Positions 1-9,161 of a DNA stretch of 64,000 nt are shown piece after piece. The position numbers and the translations under genes are program-made. The notes under the pieces are model-generated. The model saw nothing but the letters and a program-made list of their open reading frames with translations. It made no database searches and was not told where the DNA came from. Position 1 is the first letter of the stretch. Each line of letters begins with the position of its first letter. Source of the DNA: CAIWHR01 sp963779805 (GTDB taxonomy: Bacteria; Pseudomonadota; Gammaproteobacteria; Burkholderiales; Casimicrobiaceae); NCBI GenBank assembly GCA_963779805.1, contig CAVZZN010000012.1, forward strand, positions 434,001 to 498,000, read 5' to 3'.

Positions 1-294
1 CGCATCACGTCGTGGCACGCACCCGGCGGACCGGGCATTCGCGTCGACTCGCATGCGTACCACAACTACTTCGTGCCGCCCTACTACGATTCGCTGATCG
101 GGAAGGTGATCGCGTACGGCGACACGCGCGAGCAGGCCATCGCGCGCATGCGCGTCGCCCTGTCGGAGATGGTGGTCGAAGGCATCAAGACCAACATCCC
201 GCTGCATCAGGAGCTGATGCTCGACGACAAGTTCGTGCGGGGCGGCACGTCGATCCACTACCTCGAAGAGCGCCTCGCCAAGCGCAAGGGATGA
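1..294 (+). CDS. accC: Acetyl-CoA carboxylase, biotin carboxylase subunit, C-terminal end
   Basis: The reading frame is open from base 1 and stops at 292-294, so only about the last 97 residues are present. The segment matches the biotin carboxylase C-terminal domain: RVDSHAYHNYFVPPYYDSL, then LIGKVIAYGDTREQAIARM and the tail GIKTNIPLHQELMLDDKF. AccC carboxylates biotin on AccB using ATP and bicarbonate, the first step of cytosolic malonyl-CoA synthesis. The next gene, prmA, lies 59 bases downstream on the same strand, an accC-prmA order that is common in proteobacteria. Nothing can be said about the upstream part. Confidence 0.93.
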   Translation, partial: RITSWHAPGGPGIRVDSHAYHNYFVPPYYDSLIGKVIAYGDTREQAIARMRVALSEMVVEGIKTNIPLHQELMLDDKFVRGGTSIHYLEERLAKRKG

Positions 295-353
295 GCGCGC
301 CGGGTGGCACAGCGGCCTGCTCCATGGCCACCGCGCCTCGGAGCACGTACCTG

Positions 354-1263
354 ATGGCCTACATCGCGCTGCGCTTCGACGCCGACGCGCGCGCCGCCGA
401 TGCGTGGGGCGACCTGCTGCTCGAAGCCGGCGCGCTGTCGGTCGACACCGCGGACCCCGACGCCGACACTGCCGCCGAGACGCCGATCTACGGCGAGCCG
501 GGCATGCCGCAGACGACGCGCTGGCCGGTGAACCGACTCACCGCGCTGTTCGCGGCGGACGCCGACATCGCCGCGCTCGTGCACGAGATCGAGGCCGCCG
601 CGGGCGAGCCGCGTACCGCCGTACACGACGTTCAGCGTGCCCGATCAGGATTGGGTGCGCGCCACGCAGTCGCAATTCGGTCCGATCGAGATCACGCCGG
701 CGCTGTGGATCGTGCCCTCGTGGTCGGCGCCGGTCACGCCCGGCGCGCTGAACCTGGTGCTCGATCCGGGACTCGCGTTCGGCACCGGCTCGCATCCCAC
801 CACGTCGCTTTGCCTGCAATGGCTCGCGGCGACACCGCTCGCGGGTGCGAGGGTGCTCGATTACGGATGCGGCTCCGGCATTCTCGCCATTGCGGCCGCG
901 AAGCTCGGTGCGCGCGAGGTGACGGGCACCGACATCGATGCGCAGGCGCTCGTGGCGAGCCGCGAGAATGCGGTGCGCAACGCGGTGACCGCCCGCTTCG
1001 TCGGGCCGGATGCGTTGCCCCCGGCTGCGCAGTACGACATCGTCGTCGCCAACATCCTCGCCAATCCGCTGATGGTGCTCGCGCCTGCGCTCGCGCAACG
1101 CGTGCGCCCCGGCGGAGCGATCGTGCTCTCGGGTGTCCTCGCAGTGCAGGCGACCGAGGTGGCGGCGTGTTATGCGCCCTGGTTTAGAATCGGCGTCTGG
1201 AAAGAGGAGGACGGCTGGGTCGCGCTCGCGGGAACGCGCGAGCCCGCACGCGCCGCGCCGTGA
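354..1263 (+). CDS. prmA: Ribosomal protein L11 methyltransferase, one frameshift
   Basis: PrmA trimethylates ribosomal protein L11 using S-adenosylmethionine. The N-terminal half (MAYIALRFDADARAADAW) reads from 354. Near 610-620 the frame shifts by one, and the rest continues as YTTFSVPDQDWVRATQSQF to 1263. Together they give about 302 residues, close to the usual family length. The methyltransferase core is clear: GTGSHPTTSLCLQW, the SAM-binding motif LDYGCGSGILAIAA, and the catalytic-loop signature VVANILANPL. An in-frame ATG at 324 is an alternative start. The shift looks like one extra base in the accC-side half rather than a biological break. Confidence 0.9.
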
Positions 1264-1294
1264 GCGCGAGATCCTCCGAGGCCGCTCGAAGGCG

Positions 1295-2155
1295 ATGCCC
1301 GATCCCCAATACACGCGTTGTCCCGCCTGCAAGACCGTCTTTCGCGTGACGGCCGAGCAGCTCGCGATGCGCGAGGGCCGCGTGCGCTGCGGGCATTGCA
1401 AGACCGTGTTCGACGGACGCGAGCAGCTCGTGCGCGTCGCGACCTCGCCGCAGCTTCGTCCCGACGAGACCTACGACGAAGCGGTTCACGGACCGCCGAC
1501 GATGACCTTGCGCATGCCGCAGGCGGCAGCGTCCCGGCGGCGGCAGCGGCGGAAGCATCGGAAGCGCCGGAAGCATCGGAAGCGCCGCGAAGCGGCGGAA
1601 GCGCACATCGCGCCGGTCGCGGCATCGCGCCCCGAGCCTCCGTCATTTCCGTGGGCACCAGAGCAGCGGCGATCGAAGCGCGCCGCGATCGCGTACGGCA
1701 TCGCCACACCGCTGCTGGTGCTGCTCCTTGCCGCGCAAGCGATCCTGCACTTCCGCGATCAGATCGCCGCGTGGCAGCCCGCCGCCAAGCCGATGCTGGT
1801 GCGCGTGTGCGACCTGCTGGGCTGCAGGGTCCGGCCGATGCGCGATATCGCGAGCCTGTCGATCGACGGCTCCGATCTGCAGGCCGATCCGGCCCATCGC
1901 GGGCTGCTCGTCCTGACGGCGACCATTCGCAATCGCTCGGGGTGGCCGCTCGCATATCCCCGCGTCGAACTCACACTGACCGACGCGCGGGACGCCGTCG
2001 TTGCCCGTCGCGCCCTGAGCCCGGCCGAGTACGCCGGCGGAACGGCGGATGTCTTCACCGGGATTGCCCCCAATACCGACGTGCCGGTGAAGCTCTTCAT
2101 CGATGCAAGCGCCACCAGCCAGGCCGGGTATCGGCTGTATCTGTTCTATCCCTGA
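1295..2155 (+). CDS. Zinc-ribbon and DUF3426 membrane protein
   Basis: The start at ATG 1295 places an MJ0042-type zinc ribbon at the very N-terminus: CPAC near residue 9 and CGHC near residue 30. A basic linker follows, then one transmembrane helix (IATPLLVLLLAAQAILHF) and a DUF3426 domain ending in YRLYLFYP, about 286 residues in all. In betaproteobacteria this family commonly sits directly after prmA, as here. Its function is not established. The linker is odd. An 18-bp tandem repeat at 1551-1586 reads as an Arg/Lys/His tract in this frame, but as an Ala/Glu/Pro tract in another frame, which is more typical of such linkers. Compensating sequence errors are therefore possible between about 1500 and 1600. 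Confidence 0.82.
   Translation: MPDPQYTRCPACKTVFRVTAEQLAMREGRVRCGHCKTVFDGREQLVRVATSPQLRPDETYDEAVHGPPTMTLRMPQAAASRRRQRRKHRKRRKHRKRREAAEAHIAPVAASRPEPPSFPWAPEQRRSKRAAIAYGIATPLLVLLLAAQAILHFRDQIAAWQPAAKPMLVRVCDLLGCRVRPMRDIASLSIDGSDLQADPAHRGLLVLTATIRNRSGWPLAYPRVELTLTDARDAVVARRALSPAEYAGGTADVFTGIAPNTDVPVKLFIDASATSQAGYRLYLFYP
1551..1586. repeat. 18-bp direct tandem repeat, two copies
   Basis: Bases 1551-1568 and 1569-1586 are identical 18-mers of the form GGAAGCATCGGAAGCGCC. The repeat lies inside the linker-coding part of the DUF3426 gene, and its length keeps the reading frame. Such tandem units usually expand and contract by slippage. Confidence 0.9.
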
Positions 2156-2163
2156 GCCGGCAT

Positions 2164-2180
2164 TGCACCAATCAGGTGCT
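2164..2180. promoter_or_regulatory. Probable NtrC (NRI) operator upstream of glnA
   Basis: The sequence TGCACC, five bases AATCA, then GGTGCT matches the NtrC dyad consensus TGCACC-N5-GGTGCA at 11 of 12 positions. It lies about 385 bases before the glnA start, a distance usable by an enhancer-binding protein. NtrC itself is encoded 4 kb downstream. A weaker 9/12 dyad follows at 2339-2355. Confidence 0.6.
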
Positions 2181-2338
2181 CGATGCTCGCGCAGCGACGC
2201 TTCGGACAAACCAGATACGCTTCAATGACTTGCCATCATGGGCGGCGCCGCGGGCACGCGATGACGCAGTCGCGTGGCGAGCGTCGGCGTGCTGCACTGC
2301 GGGCGATGGCGTATGCTGGCAAACCACGCCGGGCAGGA

Positions 2339-2355
2339 CGCACCAGGAGCGTGCG
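2339..2355. promoter_or_regulatory. Possible second, weaker NtrC half-palindrome
   Basis: CGCACC, then AGGAG, then CGTGCG agrees with the NtrC dyad at 9 of 12 positions. It is only suggestive on its own. Its position between the strong dyad and glnA is what makes it worth noting. Confidence 0.25.
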
Positions 2356-2563
2356 CAGGCCGCGAGGCCGCGCACCCGGGCGGTGCAATCGCGCCCGGAG
2401 CGACCGGAGCCGCTGCGGTCGCGGTGCTAAGCCGTTGCTGCTGCGCGGCTTATGGCGTGCCGCTGCACGGGCATGCTTCTCGCTATTCCGGTTCCGCCAT
2501 TTTCACGCAATGCATGATCGTCGGGCCGCTGCCTGACCCCACCCCCGAGGAGAGACCCCCCAA

Positions 2564-3976
2564 ATGAAAACGCCCGCGGACGTCCTGAAGATGCTGAAGG
2601 AGAACGAGGTCAAGTTCGTCGACCTCCGGTTCACCGACACGCGCGGCAAGGAGCAGCACGTCTCCGTGCCCAGCAAACAGTTCACCAACGACAAGTTCGA
2701 GAGCGGCCACGCGTTCGACGGCTCCTCGATTGCGGGCTGGAAGGGCATCCAGGCTTCCGACATGCTGCTCATGCCCGACGCCGACAGCGCCTACATCGAT
2801 CCCTTCATGGACGAGACCACGCTCGTGGTCACCTGCGACGTGGTCGAGCCCTCCGACGGCAAAGGCTACGAGCGCGATCCGCGCTCGCTCGCGAAGCGCG
2901 CCGAGGCCTATCTCAAGTCGACCGGCGTGGGCGACACGGCCTACTTCGGGCCCGAGCCCGAGTTCTTCATCTTCGACGCGGTCGAGTGGTCCGTCGACAT
3001 GTCGGGCTCGTACTGCAAGGTGTTCTCGACCGAAGCGGCGTGGTCGTCCGCCGAGAAGTTCGAAGGCGGCAACATGGGCCATCGGCCGTCCGTGAAGGGG
3101 GGCTACTTCCCCGTGCCGCCGGTCGATCACCTGCAGGACGTGCGCTCCGCGATCTGCCTTGCGCTCGAGCAGATGGGCGTCGAGGTGGAGGTTCACCACC
3201 ACGAGGTGGCGAACGCGGGCCAGTGCGAGATCGGCACCAAGTTCGAGAAGCTGGTGAAGCGCGCCGACTGGCTGCAGATCCTGAAGTACGCCGTGCACAA
3301 CACGGCGCACGCGTACGGCAAGACGGCCACGTTCATGCCGAAGCCCATCGTCGGCGACAACGGCTCGGGCATGCACGTTCACCAGTCCGTCTGGAAGGAC
3401 GGCAAGAACCTGTTCGCCGGCGACGGCTACGCGGGACTGTCCGAGCTCGCGCTGTACTACATCGGCGGCATCATCAAGCACGCCAAGGCGCTCAACGCGA
3501 TCACCAATCCCGGCACCAACTCGTACAAGCGCCTGGTGCCCGGCTTCGAGGCGCCGATCAACCTCGCGTACTCCGCGCGCAACCGCTCGGCCGCGATCCG
3601 CATTCCGTACGTGCCCAGCCCGAAGGGACGCCGCATCGAGGTGCGCTTCCCGGATCCCACCGCCAATCCGTATCTCGCGTTCTCCGCGATGCTGATGGCA
3701 GGGCTCGACGGCATCCAGAACAAGATCCACCCCGGCGATCCGATGGACAAGAACCTCTACGACCTCGAGCCGGAAGAAGCCGCCAAGGTGCCGCACCCGT
3801 GCGCGTCGCTCGACGAGGCGCTCGCGCATCTGCAGAGCGATCGCGAGTTCCTGACCCGCGGCGGTGTGTTCACCAACGACATGCTCGACGGCTACATCGC
3901 ACTCAAGATGGAGGAGGTCACGCGCTTCCGCATGACGACCCATCCGGTCGAGTACGAGATGTACTACAGCCTCTAA
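2564..3976 (+). CDS. glnA: Glutamine synthetase type I
   Basis: GlnA condenses ammonia and glutamate to glutamine with ATP in the cytosol. It is the main nitrogen assimilation enzyme. The frame is intact at 470 residues, the normal GSI length. Visible signatures are HAFDGSSIAGW near residue 49, the metal and ATP-site segments GPEPEFFIFD and HEVANAGQCEIG, and NGSGMHVHQSVW. The adenylylation loop reads MDKNLYDLEPEE, with the modifiable tyrosine at about residue 399, so regulation by GlnE-type adenylylation is expected. A purine-rich ribosome binding site GAGGAGAG lies 10 bases before ATG 2564. An NtrC-like operator lies upstream, and a strong hairpin follows the stop. Confidence 0.97.
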   Translation: MKTPADVLKMLKENEVKFVDLRFTDTRGKEQHVSVPSKQFTNDKFESGHAFDGSSIAGWKGIQASDMLLMPDADSAYIDPFMDETTLVVTCDVVEPSDGKGYERDPRSLAKRAEAYLKSTGVGDTAYFGPEPEFFIFDAVEWSVDMSGSYCKVFSTEAAWSSAEKFEGGNMGHRPSVKGGYFPVPPVDHLQDVRSAICLALEQMGVEVEVHHHEVANAGQCEIGTKFEKLVKRADWLQILKYAVHNTAHAYGKTATFMPKPIVGDNGSGMHVHQSVWKDGKNLFAGDGYAGLSELALYYIGGIIKHAKALNAITNPGTNSYKRLVPGFEAPINLAYSARNRSAAIRIPYVPSPKGRRIEVRFPDPTANPYLAFSAMLMAGLDGIQNKIHPGDPMDKNLYDLEPEEAAKVPHPCASLDEALAHLQSDREFLTRGGVFTNDMLDGYIALKMEEVTRFRMTTHPVEYEMYYSL

Positions 3977-4023
3977 GCCGCAACGCGGGCGGGGCGGCCG
4001 AGCGCCCCGCCGGGAACCTCGCG

Positions 4024-4055
4024 CGAAGGGGCCGGTCATTGCACCGGCCCCTTCG
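4024..4055 (+). terminator. Strong hairpin after glnA
   Basis: A perfect 13-bp stem (CGAAGGGGCCGGT paired with ACCGGCCCCTTCG) with a six-base loop CATTGC lies 48 bases past the glnA stop. No long T run follows, so it may act as an attenuator, a transcript-end protector or a terminator that needs a factor. A second, GC-only stem is possible just upstream, near 3990-4015. Confidence 0.65.
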
Positions 4056-4115
4056 TGCTCCGGGGCTTCTCCGGGAAGCTCCCGCGACCGGGGCTTTTTG
4101 AATACACTCGGCCTC

Positions 4116-4689
4116 ATGCCCCCAGTGTCCCGCCGCCTCGCTCGTTCCCACCCCGGCCTCACCGCCTTCCTGTCGCCGATCCACGCTCGTTGCTGCCGCT
4201 GCGCTCGCCGCACACGCGGGTGCCGCCACGCTCGCCGAGAAGGCGAGGGAATCGGGGTGCACGAGCAAGCCGAAGCAGGTGGAGGGCGGCATGTACAAGT
4301 GCGAGACGGGCTCGGGCGGGTCCTCCTACTTCAATGTGCCCGACATGACCGGGCCGGCCGCCGCGCCAGGGCCGCGCGCGCCAGCGAGCGGTGGCGCTAG
4401 CCTCGGCACGGCGCGTCCGCCCGCGAACGGGTTTCCGCGCGTCGATGCCGAAACCCAGAAAGGCCGCGACGACATGCGGCGGCGCGTGCTCAAGGACGAG
4501 CTCGCGGCGGAGGAGAAGCTCCTCGCCGAATCGCGGACGGCTTATGCCGATGGCGCGCCGGTGCCGCTCCCCGAGGAGCGCAACAGCGCCGAGAAGTACC
4601 GCGAGCGCATCGCGCGCCTGCGGCAGGCCGTGGTGCTGCACGAGCGCAATGTCGAGGCGCTGCGCAAGGAGATCGCGGGGCTGCGCTGA
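4116..4689 (+). CDS. Small exported coiled-coil protein between glnA and ntrB, frameshifted N-terminus
   Basis: The clear part begins with a signal-peptide-like stretch (TLVAAAALAAHAGAATLAEK). It continues through a Cys-containing segment ESGCTSKPKQVEGGMYKCE and ends in a charged coiled coil (LKDELAAEEKLLAESR, EKYRERIARLRQAV). The best start, ATG 4116, is in another frame, so one extra base between about 4165 and 4185 is inferred. The segment around MYKCETG resembles a degenerate DUF4124 module. From memory of the group, DUF4124-type genes with such a coiled coil are common between glnA and ntrB in betaproteobacteria. The role is unknown; periplasmic location is inferred. Confidence 0.6.
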
Positions 4690-4839
4690 ACGCACGCCGC
4701 GCTGCGCGAAGCGATCGCGCGTCATACCCGTAGCTCGAAGTGAACCGCGCGCGGCTCGATCCGAGTTGGCGAGCGAGCGACCTGCGACGCGGGCGCACGC
4801 CTTGCCGCGATGCGCTGCGGACCCATTGAATTCGGAGCG

Positions 4840-6000
4840 ATGGGCGCGGATATTGCTAAAGAAGCCCTCACGATGCTCCGACGCGTGCACGACGACCCTT
4901 TCGACGACGATCCGCCCGCTGCATCGGGCGCGGACCTCGACGTGCAGGTCTACGGCGGACTCGACCTTCTCGCCACCGCGGTACTCGTCCTCGACGCGAA
5001 GCGGCGCATCGTGCATGCGAATCCCGCGGCGGAGAATCTGTTCGAGATGTCGCGCAAGCAGCTCGTCGCGCATACGCCGACCGAGCTCTTCGGCGATGCG
5101 GCGACGCTGAACGCCGCGATCGGGAAGGCCATTGCAAGCGGCGCTTCGTACACCGAGCAGGAGCTCGAGCTCGGGCTGGGCGCTCGCCCCAAGCTGCACC
5201 TCGTCTGCACCGTTTCAGCCGTCGACGCCGGGCCCGCCGCGCTGCTGCTCGAGTTCCGGCACATCGACCAGCAGCTCAAGATCGCGCGAGAAGAGCGCCA
5301 GCTGCAGCAGCAGCAGGCCAATCGCGAGCTCATCCGCAGCCTCGCGCACGAGATCAAGAATCCCCTGGGCGGCATTCGCGGCGCGGCGCAGCTGCTCGAG
5401 CGCGAGCTCGAGCACGCGCAGCTGATCGAGTACACGCAGGTGATCATCGGCGAGGCCGATCGCCTGCAGTCGCTCGTCAACCGCCTGCTGACGCCGCATC
5501 GCCTGCCGCGCTTCCGGCGCACGAACATCCACGAGATCCTGGTGCGCATCAAGGGCGTCGTGCAGGCCGAGTTTCCGCAGGTCAACGTCGTCTCCGACTT
5601 CGACATCAGCCTGCCCGACTTCGAGGCCGATCCCGAACAGCTCACGCAGGCGATCCTCAACGTCGTGCGCAATGCGGCCCAGGCCGTCACGGGCCACGCC
5701 GCCGGTCCCGAGATCAGGATGCGCACGCGCGTCGCCCGTTACGTGACGCTCGCGAAGAAGCGCCATCGCCTGGCGCTCGCGCTGTCGATCGCCGACAACG
5801 GCCCGGGGATTCCGGAGTCGATCCGCGAGCGCATCTTCTATCCGCTGGTGTCCGGCCGCGAGGGCGGCAGCGGCCTCGGCCTCACGATCGCGCAGACGTT
5901 CATCGCCCAGCACCAGGGCACCATCGAGTGCGAAAGCGTGCCGGGCCATACCGTGTTCACCATCCTGCTGCCGCTCGAGAACGGGCGCGCCGCAGGCTGA
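4840..6000 (+). CDS. glnL: Nitrogen regulation sensor histidine kinase NtrB
   Basis: NtrB phosphorylates or dephosphorylates NtrC according to nitrogen status signalled by PII protein. It is a soluble kinase: there is no membrane segment. A PAS-like sensor comes first (TAVLVLDAKRRIVHANPAAE), then the dimerisation/phosphoacceptor helix with LAHEIKNPLGG. The ATPase domain follows, with an N box VVRNAAQAV and G boxes ADNGPGIPE and GGSGLGLTI. The frame is open from ATG 4810, and ATG 4840 and ATG 4873 are also possible starts. I prefer 4840, but the choice is weak. The stop is 16 bases before ntrC, which argues for one transcript. Confidence 0.93.
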   Translation: MGADIAKEALTMLRRVHDDPFDDDPPAASGADLDVQVYGGLDLLATAVLVLDAKRRIVHANPAAENLFEMSRKQLVAHTPTELFGDAATLNAAIGKAIASGASYTEQELELGLGARPKLHLVCTVSAVDAGPAALLLEFRHIDQQLKIAREERQLQQQQANRELIRSLAHEIKNPLGGIRGAAQLLERELEHAQLIEYTQVIIGEADRLQSLVNRLLTPHRLPRFRRTNIHEILVRIKGVVQAEFPQVNVVSDFDISLPDFEADPEQLTQAILNVVRNAAQAVTGHAAGPEIRMRTRVARYVTLAKKRHRLALALSIADNGPGIPESIRERIFYPLVSGREGGSGLGLTIAQTFIAQHQGTIECESVPGHTVFTILLPLENGRAAG

Positions 6001-6016
6001 CCGCAAGGGGAAGGCG

Positions 6017-7484
<1,468 letters not shown>

Positions 7485-7516
7485 GCGCATCGACGGGACG
7501 CGCGCCGGGTCGGCGG

Positions 7517-7601
7517 ACCCGTTACTCAGAGTAAATACTCCGAGTAAGCGCGAGCGCGAGACGGCACGGTTGACTCGGAGTATTTACTCTGAGTAACGGG
7601 T
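7517..7601. repeat. Palindromic element A, 29-bp perfect inverted repeat
   Basis: Arms 7517-7545 and 7573-7601 are perfect reverse complements of 29 bases, separated by a 27-base loop. Each arm contains TTACTCAGAGTAA, itself a palindrome, followed by a TACTCCGAGT motif. It lies between the convergent ntrC and exonuclease III genes. The A+T-rich core stands out from its GC-rich surroundings. Related elements occur at 24588-24661 and 57358-57385. The core contains TAA stops on both strands, so frames running into it end in Tyr-Ser-Glu. Confidence 0.95.
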
Positions 7602-7625
7602 TCGAGTTTGAGCGTCGCGCGCGCA

Positions 7626-8405
7626 TCATGCCGGCGCGAGCTCGGCAATCACCGGAGCGTGATCGGACGGCTTTACGCCCTTGCGCGCGTTCCGGTCGAT
7701 CACGCAGGCCGTGCAGCGCGCGGCGAGGTCGGGCGTGAGCAGCACGTGATCGATGCGCAGGCCGTGGTTCTTGGGAAACGCGAGCTGGCGGTAATCCCAC
7801 CACGTGAACACGTTGCCCGTCTGCGCGAACAGACGGAAGCTGTCGACGAATCCCAGCGCGATCCAGCGGCGGAAGACTTCGCGCTCCGGCTCCGAGCACA
7901 TGACGGCGCCGCGCCAGAGCTCCGGATCGTGCACGTCGCGATCCTCGGGCGCGATGTTGAAGTCGCCGGCGAGCGCGAGGCTCGGGTAGCGCGTGCGCTG
8001 TGCCGAAAGCCATTGCGTTGCGGCCGCGCACCAGTCGAGCTTGTAGCGGTACTTCTCCGAGCCGACCGCCTGGCCGTTGGGCACGTAGAAGCACGCGATC
8101 CGGATGCCGCCGACCGTCAGTGCGAGGGCGCGCTTCTGCTCGTCGACGTGATCGACGAAGCCGCGCTCGATGTCGGTCGCGGGCCCGAGCGCCGTGCGTG
8201 CCAGGATGGCGACGCCGTTGTACGTGCGCTGCCCGTAGCAGTGGCCTTCGTAGCCCGCCTCGCGCAATGCGTCGGCGGGAAAGCGCGCATCCTCGAGCTT
8301 GATCTCCTGCAGGCACAACACGTCGGGCGTGTTGGCCGCGAGCCAGCCGAGCAGGCGCGGCAGGCGAAGGTTCAGCGAGTTGATGTTCCAGGTGGCGATC
8401 TTCAT
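7626..8405 (-). CDS. xth: Exodeoxyribonuclease III
   Basis: This is a DNA repair enzyme of the exonuclease-endonuclease-phosphatase fold, which cuts at abasic sites and removes 3' blocking groups. At 259 residues the protein is intact. Family residues are all visible: MKIATWNINSLN with Asn7, CLQEIK with the metal-binding Glu34, the catalytic loop GDFNIAPEDRDVHDP, and the terminal SDHAPV with Asp248-His249. It converges on ntrC across palindromic element A. It is the last gene of a minus-strand series that starts with amgK. Confidence 0.95.
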   Translation of the reverse strand: MKIATWNINSLNLRLPRLLGWLAANTPDVLCLQEIKLEDARFPADALREAGYEGHCYGQRTYNGVAILARTALGPATDIERGFVDHVDEQKRALALTVGGIRIACFYVPNGQAVGSEKYRYKLDWCAAATQWLSAQRTRYPSLALAGDFNIAPEDRDVHDPELWRGAVMCSEPEREVFRRWIALGFVDSFRLFAQTGNVFTWWDYRQLAFPKNHGLRIDHVLLTPDLAARCTACVIDRNARKGVKPSDHAPVIAELAPA

Positions 8406-8528
8406 GCGGCGAGATTATCCGCGCGCAACCGATGCGCGCCGAACACGGGTGCAGCGATTGCCTGAGGCGCGGCGCGGTGCCGGGGCCGCGGACTCGAGCC
8501 GCCTCGGGCAGTGCGCCGGGAGCGCCGG

Positions 8529-9144
8529 TCAGTTCGCCGGATACCCGCTGCCCGGCCGTGGGACGGCGGGTTGCGCGGGTGCCGCCGGCGGCTTGGCAGG
8601 GCCGGGCGCCGGGCGTGCAGGTTGCGGGGCGGCGGCCGCGCGCTTCACCGGACCCGACGGCGTCTTGGGATAGCCGGCTTCGTCGAGCAGCGCGTGCCAG
8701 CGCGCCTCGTTGTAGCCCTTGGCGATCAGCTTGTCGCCGACCTGCAGCACGGGCGCGGTCAACTCGCCCGTGAGCGCCTTGAGCTTCTCGGCTTCCTTCG
8801 CGTCCTCGACGTTGACGCTCGTGAACGGGCACGCCGCGCTTGTTGAGCAGGTCCTCCGCGTTCTGGCAGATCTCTCCGCACGCGAACGTGTACAGCGTGA
8901 CCGGGTAGGCATCGACCGCGTTGCGGGTCGCGAGCGGCACCGGGTCGGTCTCGATGACGTTGCCGCCCATGCGCTTGGTCTGCACGTCCCTCGCCGATTG
9001 CGGCGGCGGCCGGTCGGAGTAGACCACCTTGCCCGTCGAGGGGTCGACATAGCGGTAGACCTGCTGCGCGCACGCGCCCGTTGCGATCGTGGCGGCCACG
9101 ATGCCGATCAGCGCCAGAGCGCAGGTTCGTGCGATGCGTGCCAT
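8529..9144 (-). CDS. Exported DUF4124-glutaredoxin fusion, one frameshift
   Basis: A signal peptide (LALIGIVAATIATGACA) is followed by a DUF4124 module, YRYVDPSTGKVVYSDRPPP. Then comes a glutaredoxin-like thioredoxin fold starting YPVTLYTFACGEICQNAE. A frameshift near 8826 (one extra base) joins this to FTSVNVEDAKEAEKLKALTG and APVLQVGDKLIAKGYNEARW. The tail is Ala/Pro rich. The redox centre is CGEIC rather than CPYC, with three residues between the cysteines, so classical glutaredoxin activity is uncertain. Periplasmic location is inferred from the leader. The length is about 204 residues. The gene lies 17 bases after the prlC stop, on the same strand. Confidence 0.8.
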
Positions 9145-9161
9145 CGCTCCTCCGTGGGTCT

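Larger units (their letters stand above)
2156..2563. other. 408-bp gene-free region upstream of glnA
   Basis: No reading frame here looks like a protein on either strand. The region carries the NtrC-type dyads listed separately. A clean sigma-54 promoter was not found: the nearest candidates, around 2434 (TTGCTG) and 2453-2467 (TGGCGTGCCGCTGCA), each fail either the -24 element or the GG-to-GC spacing. The glnA ribosome binding site GAGGAGAG lies at its right end. Confidence 0.6.

Noticed and set aside
2453..2467. A sigma-54 promoter for glnA at TGGCGTGCCGCTGCA
   Set aside because: The spacing between the GG and GC elements is one base short of the consensus and the -12 element lacks one T, so it is noted but not called.
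2483..4213. A 576-codon minus-strand frame opposite glnA
   Set aside because: glnA on the plus strand is full length and unmistakable; the antisense frame shows only compositional bias.
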